A stretch of 64,000 nucleotides of DNA from Mangrovibacillus cuniculi (GTDB taxonomy: Bacteria; Bacillota; Bacilli; Bacillales; R1DC41). A model generated the notes under the pieces. The model did no database searches. It had not been told where the DNA came from and saw only the letters and a program-made list of their open reading frames with translations. Below are positions 26,037 to 35,117 of this stretch, in pieces (the first letter of the stretch is position 1; the number at the start of each line of letters is the position of its first letter). Location of the stretch: assembly GCF_015482585.1 (NCBI RefSeq), contig NZ_CP049742.1, forward strand, positions 826,501 to 890,500, given 5' to 3'. A program made the position numbers and the translations under genes.

Positions 26037-26513
26037 TTACATAGCTTCGTCTGTTAAAGAAGAACTATCTGCAGGTTGCCATAACAATGGATTTTCTCCT
26101 AAATCTCTTTCCATTTGATAGTCCGCGCTTGTAAAGCCAAGAGAAGTCCAGAATTCGTGTGATTGAACTCTTGGGTTAGTTTTTATCGGCAGGTTAAATG
26201 ACTTAGCATAATCTACTAAAGCTTTTCCGTAACCTTTTCGTTGGTATTGTGGTAAAACTTCTAATTTCCATACCTCTAAATAATCTTGAGGAGGATTAAA
26301 GTATTTATCGTATTTAGCATCTCGTTTATAGAGGCTCATACGTGCGACTAGTTTGTCTCCAAAATAGATTCCGTAAAAAGGAGAGATACTATCGTTTTCA
26401 ATAATATTAGATTGTAAGTCCTCCATCATTGATAGTTCTTGAATTCCATATTCACGAAATTTTTTAAATTCTTCTAGCGTTTTATAGTTTACATGTAAAC
26501 GTTCTACTTTCAT
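26037..26513 (-). CDS. ylbP: GNAT family N-acetyltransferase YlbP
   Basis: This 158-residue protein has the GNAT core with the acetyl-CoA loop QYQRKGYGKALVDYA (near residues 100-114) after the WKLEVLP strand. The C-terminal HEFWTSLGFTSADYQM is typical of the fold. The substrate is not known. The ATG at 26513 is preferred over a GTG one codon earlier because AAAGGGGAT is better spaced. Position opposite rsfA matches B. subtilis ylbP. Confidence 0.88.
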   Translation of the reverse strand: MKVERLHVNYKTLEEFKKFREYGIQELSMMEDLQSNIIENDSISPFYGIYFGDKLVARMSLYKRDAKYDKYFNPPQDYLEVWKLEVLPQYQRKGYGKALVDYAKSFNLPIKTNPRVQSHEFWTSLGFTSADYQMERDLGENPLLWQPADSSSLTDEAM

Positions 26514-26715
26514 CACTCTATCCCCTTTACAAACTTATAGTATAGTCCCCTACATGCTTGAATACAATGTGTTGACGGCTACTTAAATTGTATCCGCTTT
26601 CACTTGGTGTGGCAAGAGAAACAGAGGTTAATGCCATCTAATTAAGAGTATTCGTATACTAAAATTATCAAACTTTTCAGTTAGTTGCAACTATCGTTAA
26701 GGATGTGATGAGGTA

Positions 26716-28041
26716 GTGAAATGGTTAATTGTAAATCGGGGAGAATGTGCTAGTAGGATTATTAGGACAGCGAAAAAGTGGGGAATTGAGACCGTCTGCG
26801 TTTATAGCGCTATTGACCAGCCTTTACCGTATGTAAAGGAAGCGGACCATGCTGTTTTACTGCCAGGGAATAGAGCTGATGAGAGTTATATGAACAAAGA
26901 TGTTATTATTTCCATTGCTAAAGAGTGTCATGTCGATATGATCCATCCAGGATATGGGTTTTTATCCGAAGATCCTTCGTTCGCTCAAATGGTTAGAGAT
27001 AATGGTATGGAATTTATTGGTCCTTCGAAGTCTGCTTTAGAGCTCTTAGGTAATAAGCGAAAAGCGAAAGAACAAGCTGAACAACTGGGAATTCCAATTA
27101 TACCTGGGGTGTTAACACAAATAGAAAGCGATGAAGATATTGAGCGCTTAGCAACTAGTATTGGCTTTCCTCTGATGATTAAAGCGGTTATGGGTGGAGG
27201 AGGTATGGGTATTGTCCAATGTTCAAATTTGAATGAATTAAAAGCAAAGTGGCTTCAAGTGGAGAAGTTATCTCAACGTCTATTTCATTCATCCGAATTG
27301 ATTTTAGAGAAATATATCGAATCTGCTAGGCATATAGAAGTACAAGTTATCGGTGACAAAAATGGTAACGTAATGACGGTAGGGGAAAGAGAGTGCTCTA
27401 TTCAAAGAAGGCGACAGAAGTTAGTGGAAGAAGCTCCTGTTAAGAGTATATCTGAATCATGTTTAAGAAAGTTACGTGAAGCGAGTATCTCACTTGCTAC
27501 TTCTATCGAATTTTACGGCATAGGTACTGTAGAGTTTTTAGTTACCAAAGATGAAGAATACTTCTTTATGGAAATGAACCCAAGGCTTCAAGTAGAACAT
27601 GGAGTTACAGAGTTGGTAACAGGTATTGATTTAGTAGAAACACAATGGAGAATAGCAAATGGAGAGTCTATAACAGGTCATCAATCTGACATTCCTCATA
27701 AAGGACATGCAATACAAGTTAGGGTATATGCGGAAGATTCTAAAACTGGATACCCATCACCAGGTAAAGTCAGTTACTGTAGTTACGGAGAAATAAAGAA
27801 TAGAAGATTAGAAAGAACTTATGAAACAGGTACCACGATTCCTCCTTTTTATGATCCGTTAATAGCGAAATTGATTGTTTTCACTAATACTCGGTTAGAA
27901 GCCATAACGGAATTAGAAAAATGGTTAACAGAGTTGGATATTCAAGGGGTAAAGACGAATATTGATGTCTTACAAACTATTTTATGCCACAAAGATGTAA
28001 GAGAAAACAGCATTTATACAGCGTGGTTACAAACTATTTAG
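26716..28041 (+). CDS. Biotin carboxylase subunit of an acyl-CoA carboxylase
   Basis: This 441-residue ATP-grasp enzyme carboxylates biotin with bicarbonate and ATP. Clear motifs are the N-terminal NRGECASRIIRTAKKWGIETV, the glycine loop MIKAVMGGGGMGIV, ECSIQRRRQKLVEEAP, and the active-site MEMNPRLQVEHGVTELVTG. The start is GTG at 26716 after GATGAGG. It opens a compact three-gene operon with a separate small carrier protein and a fused carboxyltransferase, the usual plan of propionyl/acetyl-CoA-type carboxylases rather than the AccABCD set. Confidence 0.9.
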   Translation: MKWLIVNRGECASRIIRTAKKWGIETVCVYSAIDQPLPYVKEADHAVLLPGNRADESYMNKDVIISIAKECHVDMIHPGYGFLSEDPSFAQMVRDNGMEFIGPSKSALELLGNKRKAKEQAEQLGIPIIPGVLTQIESDEDIERLATSIGFPLMIKAVMGGGGMGIVQCSNLNELKAKWLQVEKLSQRLFHSSELILEKYIESARHIEVQVIGDKNGNVMTVGERECSIQRRRQKLVEEAPVKSISESCLRKLREASISLATSIEFYGIGTVEFLVTKDEEYFFMEMNPRLQVEHGVTELVTGIDLVETQWRIANGESITGHQSDIPHKGHAIQVRVYAEDSKTGYPSPGKVSYCSYGEIKNRRLERTYETGTTIPPFYDPLIAKLIVFTNTRLEAITELEKWLTELDIQGVKTNIDVLQTILCHKDVRENSIYTAWLQTI

Positions 28042-28052
28042 GGGGAAGAGAA

Positions 28053-28271
28053 ATGGAAATGAAATCACCAATGACTGGTACGATGTATAAAGTAGAAGTT
28101 TCGGTGGGAGATCATATTACAGTGAACGATGTATGTTTTATCTTAGAATCTATGAAGATGGAGATACCAGTACAAGCAGAACGACAAGGGAAAGTAATAT
28201 CTATTGAAAAAATAGAAGGCGACTTCGTCCAAGAGGGGGATGTGCTGCTAGTATTGGAGGTAACAGAATGA
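28053..28271 (+). CDS. Biotinyl (biotin carboxyl carrier) domain protein
   Basis: This is a free-standing 72-residue biotinyl domain. The biotinylated lysine is in the motif ESMKMEIP near residue 33, and the rest is the beta-barrel with VEVSVGDHITVNDVCFIL and GDFVQEGDVLLVLE. Small carriers of this length are found in YngHB-type systems of Bacillus. The ATG at 28053 is chosen because GGGGAAGAG lies just before it. Its last codons overlap the start of the carboxyltransferase gene by four bases. Confidence 0.9.
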   Translation: MEMKSPMTGTMYKVEVSVGDHITVNDVCFILESMKMEIPVQAERQGKVISIEKIEGDFVQEGDVLLVLEVTE

Positions 28272-29773
28272 ATCAAGAATGGAAAGAGTGGAGAGAAAAG
28301 ATAGAAGAGGCTGGCTGGAAGTCACCTAATCAATCCAATAGTGCATCCGAAAAATGGTCGGTTAGAAAGAGAATTGAAGCATTAGTAGGGGAGACGTTTG
28401 TAGAGGACGGGTGGAACGCTAATCTACTAGATGACAAACTTCCAGCAGATGGGGTTGTGACTGGAATGGGGAAAATTGGTGACCAGAAAGTGTGTATTAT
28501 TGCCAATGACCCCAAAGTGAAAGCTGGATCGTGGGGAGAAAAAACAGTAGAAAAAATGATACGTCTTCAGGAGACAGCAGAAAGATTAAAGTTGCCTATC
28601 TTTTATTTAATTGATTCTGGTGGAGCTAGAATTACAGATCAATTGAAAATGTTTCCCAATCGAAGAGGTGCAGGGAAGATATTTCACCAACAAATAAATT
28701 TATCTGGATATGTACCTCAAATATGTGTGTTGTTTGGTCCGTCCGCTGCAGGGGGAGCTTATATTCCTGCTTTTTGTGACATTGTCATTATGATAGAAGG
28801 AAATGCTTCTATGTACTTAGGGTCTCCAAGGATGGCGGAAAAGGTAATAGGGGAGAAAGTTAGTTTAGAAGAGATGGGCGGAGCTAGAATGCATTGCACA
28901 ATTAGTGGGTGTGGCGATGTTTTAGCACAGAATGAAGAAGAAGGTATTGAGCTAGCTAAGAAATACGTCACTCTGTTAGCGTCCTTAAAAACTAGTGGGC
29001 TGCCACCAAAAGTCGGGGAGAGAAAGCTTTCAGAAATTATTCCAAATCATGAACATGCTCCATTCTGCATGTATCAGTTCATTGATGGCTTGGTGGACGA
29101 AGATTCCTTCTTTGAGCTGAAAAAGTTATTTGCTCCAGAAGTCATTACCGGTTTTGCTAGAATAGATGGTAGATTAGTTGGAATTATTGCTAATCAACCT
29201 AAAGTAAAAGGTGGTGTACTGTTTGTCGATTCAGCTGATAAAGGAGCAAGGTTCATGCAACTTTGTGACGCCTATTCCGTACCGATGTTATTTTTGGCGG
29301 ATATCCCAGGATTCATGATTGGTTCTCAAGTAGAAAAATCAGGTATCATTCGTCACGGTGCTAAGTGGATTGCGGCAATGAGTTCTGCAAACGTACCAAA
29401 AATATCCGTTATTGTCCGAAAGGCATATGGCGCTGGGTTGTATGCTATGGCTGGTCCCGCGTTTGAACCAGATTGCTGCATAGCTCTACCATCAGCAAAG
29501 ACTGCTGTAATGGGTCCGGAAGCGGCAGTGCAAGCAGTCTTTGCAAAAAAAATAGAATCCATTATCGATCCATCTGAGAGGATAGACTTTGTACAACAAG
29601 AAATAAATAAATATCGAGAAGATGTGTCGCTAGAAAGAGTAGCAGATGAAATGATTATTGACGATGTAGTCCAGCCGGATGATTTGAGAGATTCATTGAT
29701 AAAGCGTTTTGCTTTTTATGAAACCTCCAATAGAAAAAGATTAGAAAAAAAGAGAATGATTTTTCCAGTTTAA
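28268..29773 (+). CDS. Acyl-CoA carboxylase carboxyltransferase (beta) subunit
   Basis: This 501-residue protein with both crotonase-like halves moves the carboxyl group from biotin to an acyl-CoA. N-half motifs include YLIDSGGARITDQLKMFPNR and FGPSAAGGAYIPAFCD; the C-half has FLADIPGFMIGSQVEKSGIIRHGAKWI (in part) and the second oxyanion segment KAYGAGLYAMAGPAF. Substrate preference (propionyl-, methylcrotonyl- or other acyl-CoA) cannot be fixed by eye. It ends the operon; a terminator follows ten bases later. Confidence 0.88.
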   Translation: MNQEWKEWREKIEEAGWKSPNQSNSASEKWSVRKRIEALVGETFVEDGWNANLLDDKLPADGVVTGMGKIGDQKVCIIANDPKVKAGSWGEKTVEKMIRLQETAERLKLPIFYLIDSGGARITDQLKMFPNRRGAGKIFHQQINLSGYVPQICVLFGPSAAGGAYIPAFCDIVIMIEGNASMYLGSPRMAEKVIGEKVSLEEMGGARMHCTISGCGDVLAQNEEEGIELAKKYVTLLASLKTSGLPPKVGERKLSEIIPNHEHAPFCMYQFIDGLVDEDSFFELKKLFAPEVITGFARIDGRLVGIIANQPKVKGGVLFVDSADKGARFMQLCDAYSVPMLFLADIPGFMIGSQVEKSGIIRHGAKWIAAMSSANVPKISVIVRKAYGAGLYAMAGPAFEPDCCIALPSAKTAVMGPEAAVQAVFAKKIESIIDPSERIDFVQQEINKYREDVSLERVADEMIIDDVVQPDDLRDSLIKRFAFYETSNRKRLEKKRMIFPV

Positions 29774-29782
29774 ATAAACGTT

Positions 29783-29824
29783 AGCTACTAAAGGGGGACT
29801 AAATCACTTTTAGTAGCTTTTTTT
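29783..29824 (+). terminator. Intrinsic terminator of the carboxylase operon
   Basis: AGCTACTAAA pairs with TTTAGTAGCT across a loop of about 15 nt, followed by seven T residues. Confidence 0.82.
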
Positions 29825-29904
29825 CTTTGTTTTAACAGATAATTTGGTAAAATAGACTCATCATCTATTTAGCAGCTTTAGCATCTAGGAAAGGTGAGGG
29901 CAAA

Positions 29905-30783
29905 ATGAACATTACGATTATTGGCGGTGGATCACTCGGCCTACTGTTTGGATATTTTTTAAGCTTTTCTAACAAAGTAGAATTTGTTGTGCGTTCAACT
30001 AAACAATATGAGTCTTTAACTCATAATGGCTTGCTTGCAGAAAGAAGAGAGACTGTAAAAAAAGCAAAACATATACATACAAATCTTTTATTACCTCGTA
30101 GTTACAAAACTGATTTAGTTATTGTAGCCGTTAAGTCCTATCATATATCTTCCGTTTTACCGCTTATTCAACAATACGGACCGCAAACACCCCTATTATT
30201 TATTCAAAACGGAATGAGTCATTTAACCGATATTAAGCAACTCCCTCACGGAAAAGTCGCGTTAGCAACAGTAGAGCACGGTGCAGCAAGAAAAAATGAC
30301 TATACAGTCCGCATTAATGGAATTGGGAAAACTAATTTGGCAAATTACAGAGGAGAAATGAAAGACCTTCTTTTTTCGGTATTCTCGCCTCTAGAAAATG
30401 AATTTCCATGGGAATGGAACGAGGATTATGAAGTGATGATGGCGAAGAAATTAATAGTAAACGCTGTCATCAACCCTTTGACAGGCGTTTTAAAATGCAA
30501 AAATGGTGTTTTACTAAATAATCCGCACTACACTTCCCTTACAGAAGGATTGTTTAATGAGGTTATGACAGCCTTCCCAATGTTAAACAAACAAGAAGAG
30601 TGGCGAAATTTAATTGGAATCCTTCAGTCAACCAAAGATAATACATCTTCCATGCTTTCAGACTTGATTCACAATAGGAAAACAGAAATCGATGGCATAT
30701 TACTACCCATTAAGAGTAAAGAAAGACCTTTAACTGAAGCGTTATACCATGCCATAAAAGGATTAGAAAAGGAGAGTGTGTAA
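29905..30783 (+). CDS. panE: 2-Dehydropantoate 2-reductase family protein
   Basis: PanE (YlbQ in B. subtilis) reduces ketopantoate to pantoate with NADPH on the way to coenzyme A. This 292-residue protein has the nucleotide-binding loop IIGGGSLGLLFG at the N-terminus, KSYHISSVLPLI, LFIQNGMSH, and the C-terminal domain with KKLIVNAVINPLTGVLKCKNG, where lysine is the expected catalytic residue. It is shorter than the usual 300, but complete. It precedes the DUF3397 gene and bshC, matching the B. subtilis order ylbQ-yllA. Confidence 0.82.
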   Translation: MNITIIGGGSLGLLFGYFLSFSNKVEFVVRSTKQYESLTHNGLLAERRETVKKAKHIHTNLLLPRSYKTDLVIVAVKSYHISSVLPLIQQYGPQTPLLFIQNGMSHLTDIKQLPHGKVALATVEHGAARKNDYTVRINGIGKTNLANYRGEMKDLLFSVFSPLENEFPWEWNEDYEVMMAKKLIVNAVINPLTGVLKCKNGVLLNNPHYTSLTEGLFNEVMTAFPMLNKQEEWRNLIGILQSTKDNTSSMLSDLIHNRKTEIDGILLPIKSKERPLTEALYHAIKGLEKESV

Positions 30784-30787
30784 GTTA

Positions 30788-31174
30788 GTGGAAAACATTG
30801 TGATATTTATTTTGTTTTTATTTATTATTGCGCCGTTATTTGTATACATAATTGTTTTTACCATTGCAAAACAATTAACAAAAAAACACAAGAAATCTGT
30901 AACGTTGGCATTAGACATGACAACTGTATTTCTAGTGGTGGGTGTTACCGTTCTTTTTTCCTCTATCTTTCAGTATCCTTTAATTTGGTGGAGCATGTTA
31001 TTATTCTTACTTTTAGTAGTTATCCTAGCGGTTCATCAAAGGCTTACGAAAATAGATATTATTTATCCTGTTATCTTGAAGAGAGTATGGAGAATTCATT
31101 TTTTGGTATATGCCATAGCTCACTTTTTACTAATTATCACAGGAATTGTTTTTTCCATTAGAAGCGGATTGTAA
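30788..31174 (+). CDS. DUF3397 family membrane protein
   Basis: This 128-residue protein has four hydrophobic segments (ENIVIFILFLFIIAPLFVYI; LALDMTTVFLVVGVTVLF; LIWWSMLLFLLLVVI; and a last one). DUF3397 proteins often lie just upstream of bshC in bacilli; their role is not known. The GTG at 30788 is chosen because AAAAGGAGAG lies 11 bases upstream and earlier GTG codons fall inside it. Confidence 0.75.
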   Translation: MENIVIFILFLFIIAPLFVYIIVFTIAKQLTKKHKKSVTLALDMTTVFLVVGVTVLFSSIFQYPLIWWSMLLFLLLVVILAVHQRLTKIDIIYPVILKRVWRIHFLVYAIAHFLLIITGIVFSIRSGL

Positions 31175-31249
31175 GCACATTTTTTTCTTTTCCTAAATTG
31201 GAGTGCTATACTTTAGAAACGAATGCCTGTAAAGAAAGGAAATCCCGAC

Positions 31250-32877
31250 ATGCAACTGGATAAGATCAGAGTAGAAGAAAAAAATCTCTTCTATCAAACA
31301 TATGTAAATACACCTAGTAAACTAGCCTCATTCTTTGATTATGGTGTGACGGATGAAGAGTTAAAACGTCGTGCTGGCGACTTGAAAAATAGAGAGTACA
31401 ATCGAGAAGATTTAGCTGATCATATTAAGTCTTTCATGGGGAAGTATCACTTAACTCAAATGTTCAACAGTCTTTGGAAAAACTGAAAAAACCTGATAGC
31501 GTAGTAGTAGTCGGAGGACAGCAAGCTGGAATTCTTACTGGTCCAATGTATACGTTACACAAAATTATTTCTATTATTGTATTGGCTCGACAGCAAGAAG
31601 AGAAATTAGGGATACCAGTTGTTCCAGTATTTTGGATAGCTGGAGAAGATCACGATATTCTAGAGGTTAATCATCTATTTGTTGAAAAAGATAAAAAGCT
31701 CAAAAAACTTCAAATAGCTCCTAATACCCTATCTAAAAAAATGGTTTCTGATGAAATAATTAGCCAGGATGATTTTGAAAAAGTATTAAGAGATCTTGTT
31801 GAATCACTTGGTGAAACACAACATACTAAAGAGCTGGTGAAATTTTTGCGCTCTAGTTTTAAGGAGAACAACACGTATACCGAATGGTTCTCTACGTTGA
31901 TCAATACTTGGTTTGCTGACTATGGTTTGTTGCTAATAGATGCAGCTGATTCTTCTATTCGTGCATTAGAGGTACCTTTTTTCCATCGGTTGATTGATAA
32001 ATCTTCTGAAATTACGAACGCTGTTTTAGATCAACAGGAAACTTTATGTGCTAGTGGATATCAGAAGACATTAGAGATTAAGGAAGACGCAACAAATTTA
32101 TTCTTATATGAAGACCAAGAACGAGAGCTTTTATCATTTGATAAAGATAAAGCAGCTTTTGCTTCAAGTAGCAAAATTTATACAAAAGAGGAACTTAGAC
32201 AACTCGTAGAAATAGCTCCTTCTAAACTCAGTAATAATGTTGTCACACGACCATTGATGCAGGAATTTCTGCTACCAACCCTAGCTTTTATTGCTGGTCC
32301 AGGAGAAGTGTCCTATTGGGGAGAGTTGCAGACTGCTTTCCATGAAGTAGGGTTTACTATGCCTCCTGTTGTCCCTAGACTTCACATTTCCTGGGTAGAT
32401 AGGAGAATGGAACAGAGCTTGAGAGATCTGGAAATGCCTATTGAACAAGCAATTAGTGGTGAGGTTTCTGTTAAAAGAGAAAAAGCGTTTAAAGCTTTGC
32501 AAGACCAAGAACTTTTACATCAGATAGATCATATGAAAGAAATGTTTGATAAAGAATTTGCGGCAATCGAGGAACGCATTCAATCCAAACACACATCTTT
32601 AGTTCCTATTATGAAGAAGAACAAAGAGTATCACTATCGCCAATTAGATTTCTTGATAAATAAATCAGTCAAACAAGTGGAACGAGACCATGCTGAATTA
32701 TTAGAGAGATATAATCGCTTGGAGAGAATGCTGCATCCGTTTGAAGGGTATCAAGAACGAATTTGGAATATTACCTACTTTTTAAATAAGTATGGGTTTT
32801 CTATCATCCCAAAACTGATGGATCAACCATTCGAATTTAAAGGAGATCATTATTTGTTACTGATGTCAGGTGAATAA
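31250..32877 (+). pseudogene. bshC: Bacillithiol biosynthesis cysteine-adding enzyme, single-base frameshift
   Basis: BshC adds cysteine to glucosaminyl-malate in the last step of bacillithiol synthesis. The gene is read in two frames: residues MQLDKIRVEEKNLFYQTYVN through KYHLTQ from 31250, then the rest from EKLKKPDSVVVVGGQQAGIL to the stop at 32877. At 31458-31460 three A residues stand where four would restore ACT CAA AAT GTT CAA CAG and a single 542-residue protein, close to the 539 of B. subtilis. All later motifs (GPMYTLHKIISIIVLA, FWIAGEDHD) are intact. Either a sequencing error in a homopolymer or a recent null mutation. The ATG at 31250 follows AAAGGA. Confidence 0.9.
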
Positions 32878-32884
32878 AAGTTTC

Positions 32885-32939
32885 AAAAAAAAGAGGTTGA
32901 AATCACGGACTATATCGTTGATTTCTGCCTCTTTTTTTT
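32885..32939 (+). terminator. Intrinsic terminator after bshC
   Basis: AAAAAAGAGG pairs with CCTCTTTTTT, with an inner AAATCA/TGATTT stem, and ends in a run of eight T residues. Confidence 0.85.
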
Positions 32940-33314
32940 GTGCTTGTGTAAGGAACTTTTTTGGAATAGCACACAAAGTTGTTGGAGAGAAAATGATGTG
33001 TAAGGTGTCTTGGTTGTTCAAGAAAACAACCATCAATCATCTGACACTAAATGAAAAACGTTACTCCATTTTACCCCTTTTTAAAAAAATCTTTTCTCCA
33101 CTATTCGCCAAAGGGAGTGTTTTTTTGTGATTACATCCTAGTATTCTCTAACTTTTTACAGCAATTGTAAGAATAAAGAGTGAAATTGTCTACAAAAGAC
33201 GAAGGAAAAATCGCATAAACTAGAGGGTTTTCCTTACAAAAAAGAGAATCGAGAAATTAGTGGTGAAAAGTGGGGGGATGTGGTACATTAAACGTAGAAA
33301 GTGGGGGAACGGAT
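32940..33314 (+). promoter_or_regulatory. Intergenic region before mraZ (no gene supported)
   Basis: This 375-base gap should hold the promoter of the mra/dcw cluster. An open frame from 32870 to 33130 runs across the bshC terminator and has no start signal or family likeness, so I do not annotate it. Possible -35/-10 pairs occur near 33180-33220, but none is convincing. GTGGGGG at 33300-33306 is the ribosome binding site of mraZ. Confidence 0.4.
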
Positions 33315-33746
33315 ATGTTTATGGGTGAATTTCAACATAACATAGATCCAAAAGGCCGACTGATTATCCCAGCTAAATTCCGTGAACTACTTGGGGAAAC
33401 CTTTGTAATCACAAGGGGACTAGATCAGTGTTTATTTGGCTACCCTCTAAATGAATGGCAAGTTGTTGAAGAAAAGCTGAAAAAGCTACCCATGACGAAA
33501 AAAGATGCACGTGCATTTACTCGATTCTTTTTCTCTGGTGCATCTGAATGTGAACTGGACAAGCAAGGAAGAGTAAATATACCAACAACGTTAACGTCTT
33601 ATGCAAAACTAGACAAAGAGTGTGTTGTAATAGGAGTATCAAGTCGTATTGAAATATGGGATAAAACAACATGGGAATCTTATTTTGAAGAATCAGAGGA
33701 TTCTTTCGCTGAAATTGCAGAGAATATGATTGATTTTGATATATAA
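33315..33746 (+). CDS. mraZ: Transcriptional regulator MraZ
   Basis: MraZ is a ring-forming DNA-binding protein that regulates its own dcw operon by binding repeats in front of the gene. This 143-residue protein has the two SpoVT/AbrB-like halves: [20 protein letters not shown] at the start and [20 protein letters not shown] in the second half, each with the DxxGR signature. The ATG at 33315 gives the family N-terminus and follows GTGGGGG; in-frame codons before it add nothing conserved. Confidence 0.95.
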   Translation: MFMGEFQHNIDPKGRLIIPAKFRELLGETFVITRGLDQCLFGYPLNEWQVVEEKLKKLPMTKKDARAFTRFFFSGASECELDKQGRVNIPTTLTSYAKLDKECVVIGVSSRIEIWDKTTWESYFEESEDSFAEIAENMIDFDI

Positions 33747-33792
33747 ACCATGCAACTTGTCATCACAGAAGAAGAAGAAGGTGTTAGGAAGA

Positions 33793-34728
33793 ATGTTTAA
33801 TCATACAACAGTACTATTAAAAGAAACGGTTGATGGTCTAGCTATCAAACCGAATGGAATTTATGTAGATTGCACGCTTGGTGGAGCCGGTCATAGTAGC
33901 TACTTGTTAAGTCAGTTATCTGATGAAGGGCATCTTTATTGTTTTGACCAAGATGATGCTGCAATAGCTCACGCGAAAAATTTGTTAGCTCCATTTGAAG
34001 GTAAATTTACTATTATAAAATCAAACTTTCGATACATCTCAGAAGAGTTAGAGAAATTGGGTGTAACAGAAGTGGATGGTGTGTTATATGATCTAGGTGT
34101 TTCATCTCCTCAGTTAGATACACCAGAAAGAGGATTTAGTTACCACCATGATGCACCACTGGATATGAGAATGGACCAAGATGCAATGCTATCAGCTTAT
34201 GATGTGGTAAATCAATGGCCATATGAAAGACTTGTATCTATCTTTTTTAAATACGGAGAAGAGAAGTTTTCTAAGCAAATTGCACGAAAGATTGAAGCGG
34301 CAAGAGAAATCGAACCGATTAAAACTACCGCAGAATTAGTGGAACTAATAAAAGAGGGGATTCCAGCTCCTGCTAGAAGAAAAGGTGGACATCCTGCCAA
34401 AAGGATTTTTCAGGCAATACGGATAGCAGTAAATGATGAGTTAGGTGTTTTTGAGGAGTCTCTTGAGAAAGCAATTTCTATTTTAAAGAAGAATGGACGT
34501 ATATCGGTTATTACTTTCCATTCACTAGAAGATAGAATTTGTAAATCTACCTTTAAAGAGAAGTCATCTGGCCCAGAGTTACCACCAGGTCTTCCAATGA
34601 TTCCAAAAGAGTATGAACCAGAGCTTAAACTAATTACGAGAAAACCCATTACGGCGAGTGAAACCGAATTAGAAGAAAATAATAGAGCAAGATCTGCCAA
34701 GCTTAGGATTGCAGAGAAGAATAAATAA
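33793..34728 (+). CDS. rsmH: 16S rRNA (cytosine(1402)-N(4))-methyltransferase
   Basis: RsmH (MraW) methylates N4 of C1402 in 16S rRNA. At 311 residues it equals the B. subtilis length. N-terminal [13 protein letters not shown], the SAM site [24 protein letters not shown], and the C-terminal [11 protein letters not shown] are all family signatures. The start at 33793 is preferred over the ORF extension upstream because the conserved protein begins MFNHTTVLL. It lies between mraZ and ftsL, the standard order. Confidence 0.96.
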   Translation: MFNHTTVLLKETVDGLAIKPNGIYVDCTLGGAGHSSYLLSQLSDEGHLYCFDQDDAAIAHAKNLLAPFEGKFTIIKSNFRYISEELEKLGVTEVDGVLYDLGVSSPQLDTPERGFSYHHDAPLDMRMDQDAMLSAYDVVNQWPYERLVSIFFKYGEEKFSKQIARKIEAAREIEPIKTTAELVELIKEGIPAPARRKGGHPAKRIFQAIRIAVNDELGVFEESLEKAISILKKNGRISVITFHSLEDRICKSTFKEKSSGPELPPGLPMIPKEYEPELKLITRKPITASETELEENNRARSAKLRIAEKNK

Positions 34729-34745
34729 AAAAGGAGGAGTTAATC

Positions 34746-35117
34746 GTGAAAAATTCAGCGGCAAAACATATAGATACATACTCACAACCAGTCGAACAAC
34801 AAACAAAGTTAACTAAATCTGTTTCCATACCTAAAGTGAAAAAAGGAATAACACCTGGTGAAGGGGTTCTGCTTGTATTATTCCTTGTGTTTTTTGCCGT
34901 GATTGGCACGAAAGTAGTCGCGGTTTCTTCTTCTGTATATGAAACAAACGCAGCAATCCAAGAGACGAAAAGTGAAATCGCTGCACAAGAAAAAGTAAAT
35001 ACTGATTTAAAGATTGAAGTTAGTGAATTAAGTACATACGAAAGAATATGGGAAAAAGCAAAGGCTAGTGGTCTTGAAATAAATGAAAATAATGTAAAGG
35101 TCGTGGAAAAACCATGA
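34746..35117 (+). CDS. ftsL: Cell division protein FtsL
   Basis: FtsL is a bitopic divisome protein that works with DivIC and FtsB-like partners to recruit and activate septal peptidoglycan synthesis. This 123-residue protein has a basic cytoplasmic N-terminus of about 38 residues, one membrane helix (EGVLLVLFLVFFAVIGTKVV), then an extracellular coiled coil. The start is GTG at 34746 after AAGGAGGAG. It overlaps pbpB by four bases (ATGA). Sequence conservation is low in this family, so position supports the call. Confidence 0.9.
   Translation: MKNSAAKHIDTYSQPVEQQTKLTKSVSIPKVKKGITPGEGVLLVLFLVFFAVIGTKVVAVSSSVYETNAAIQETKSEIAAQEKVNTDLKIEVSELSTYERIWEKAKASGLEINENNVKVVEKP

Noticed and set aside
32870-33130. 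86-residue open frame after bshC
   Set aside because: It crosses the bshC terminator, has no ribosome binding site and no recognisable family; likely noise in an A+T-rich gap.
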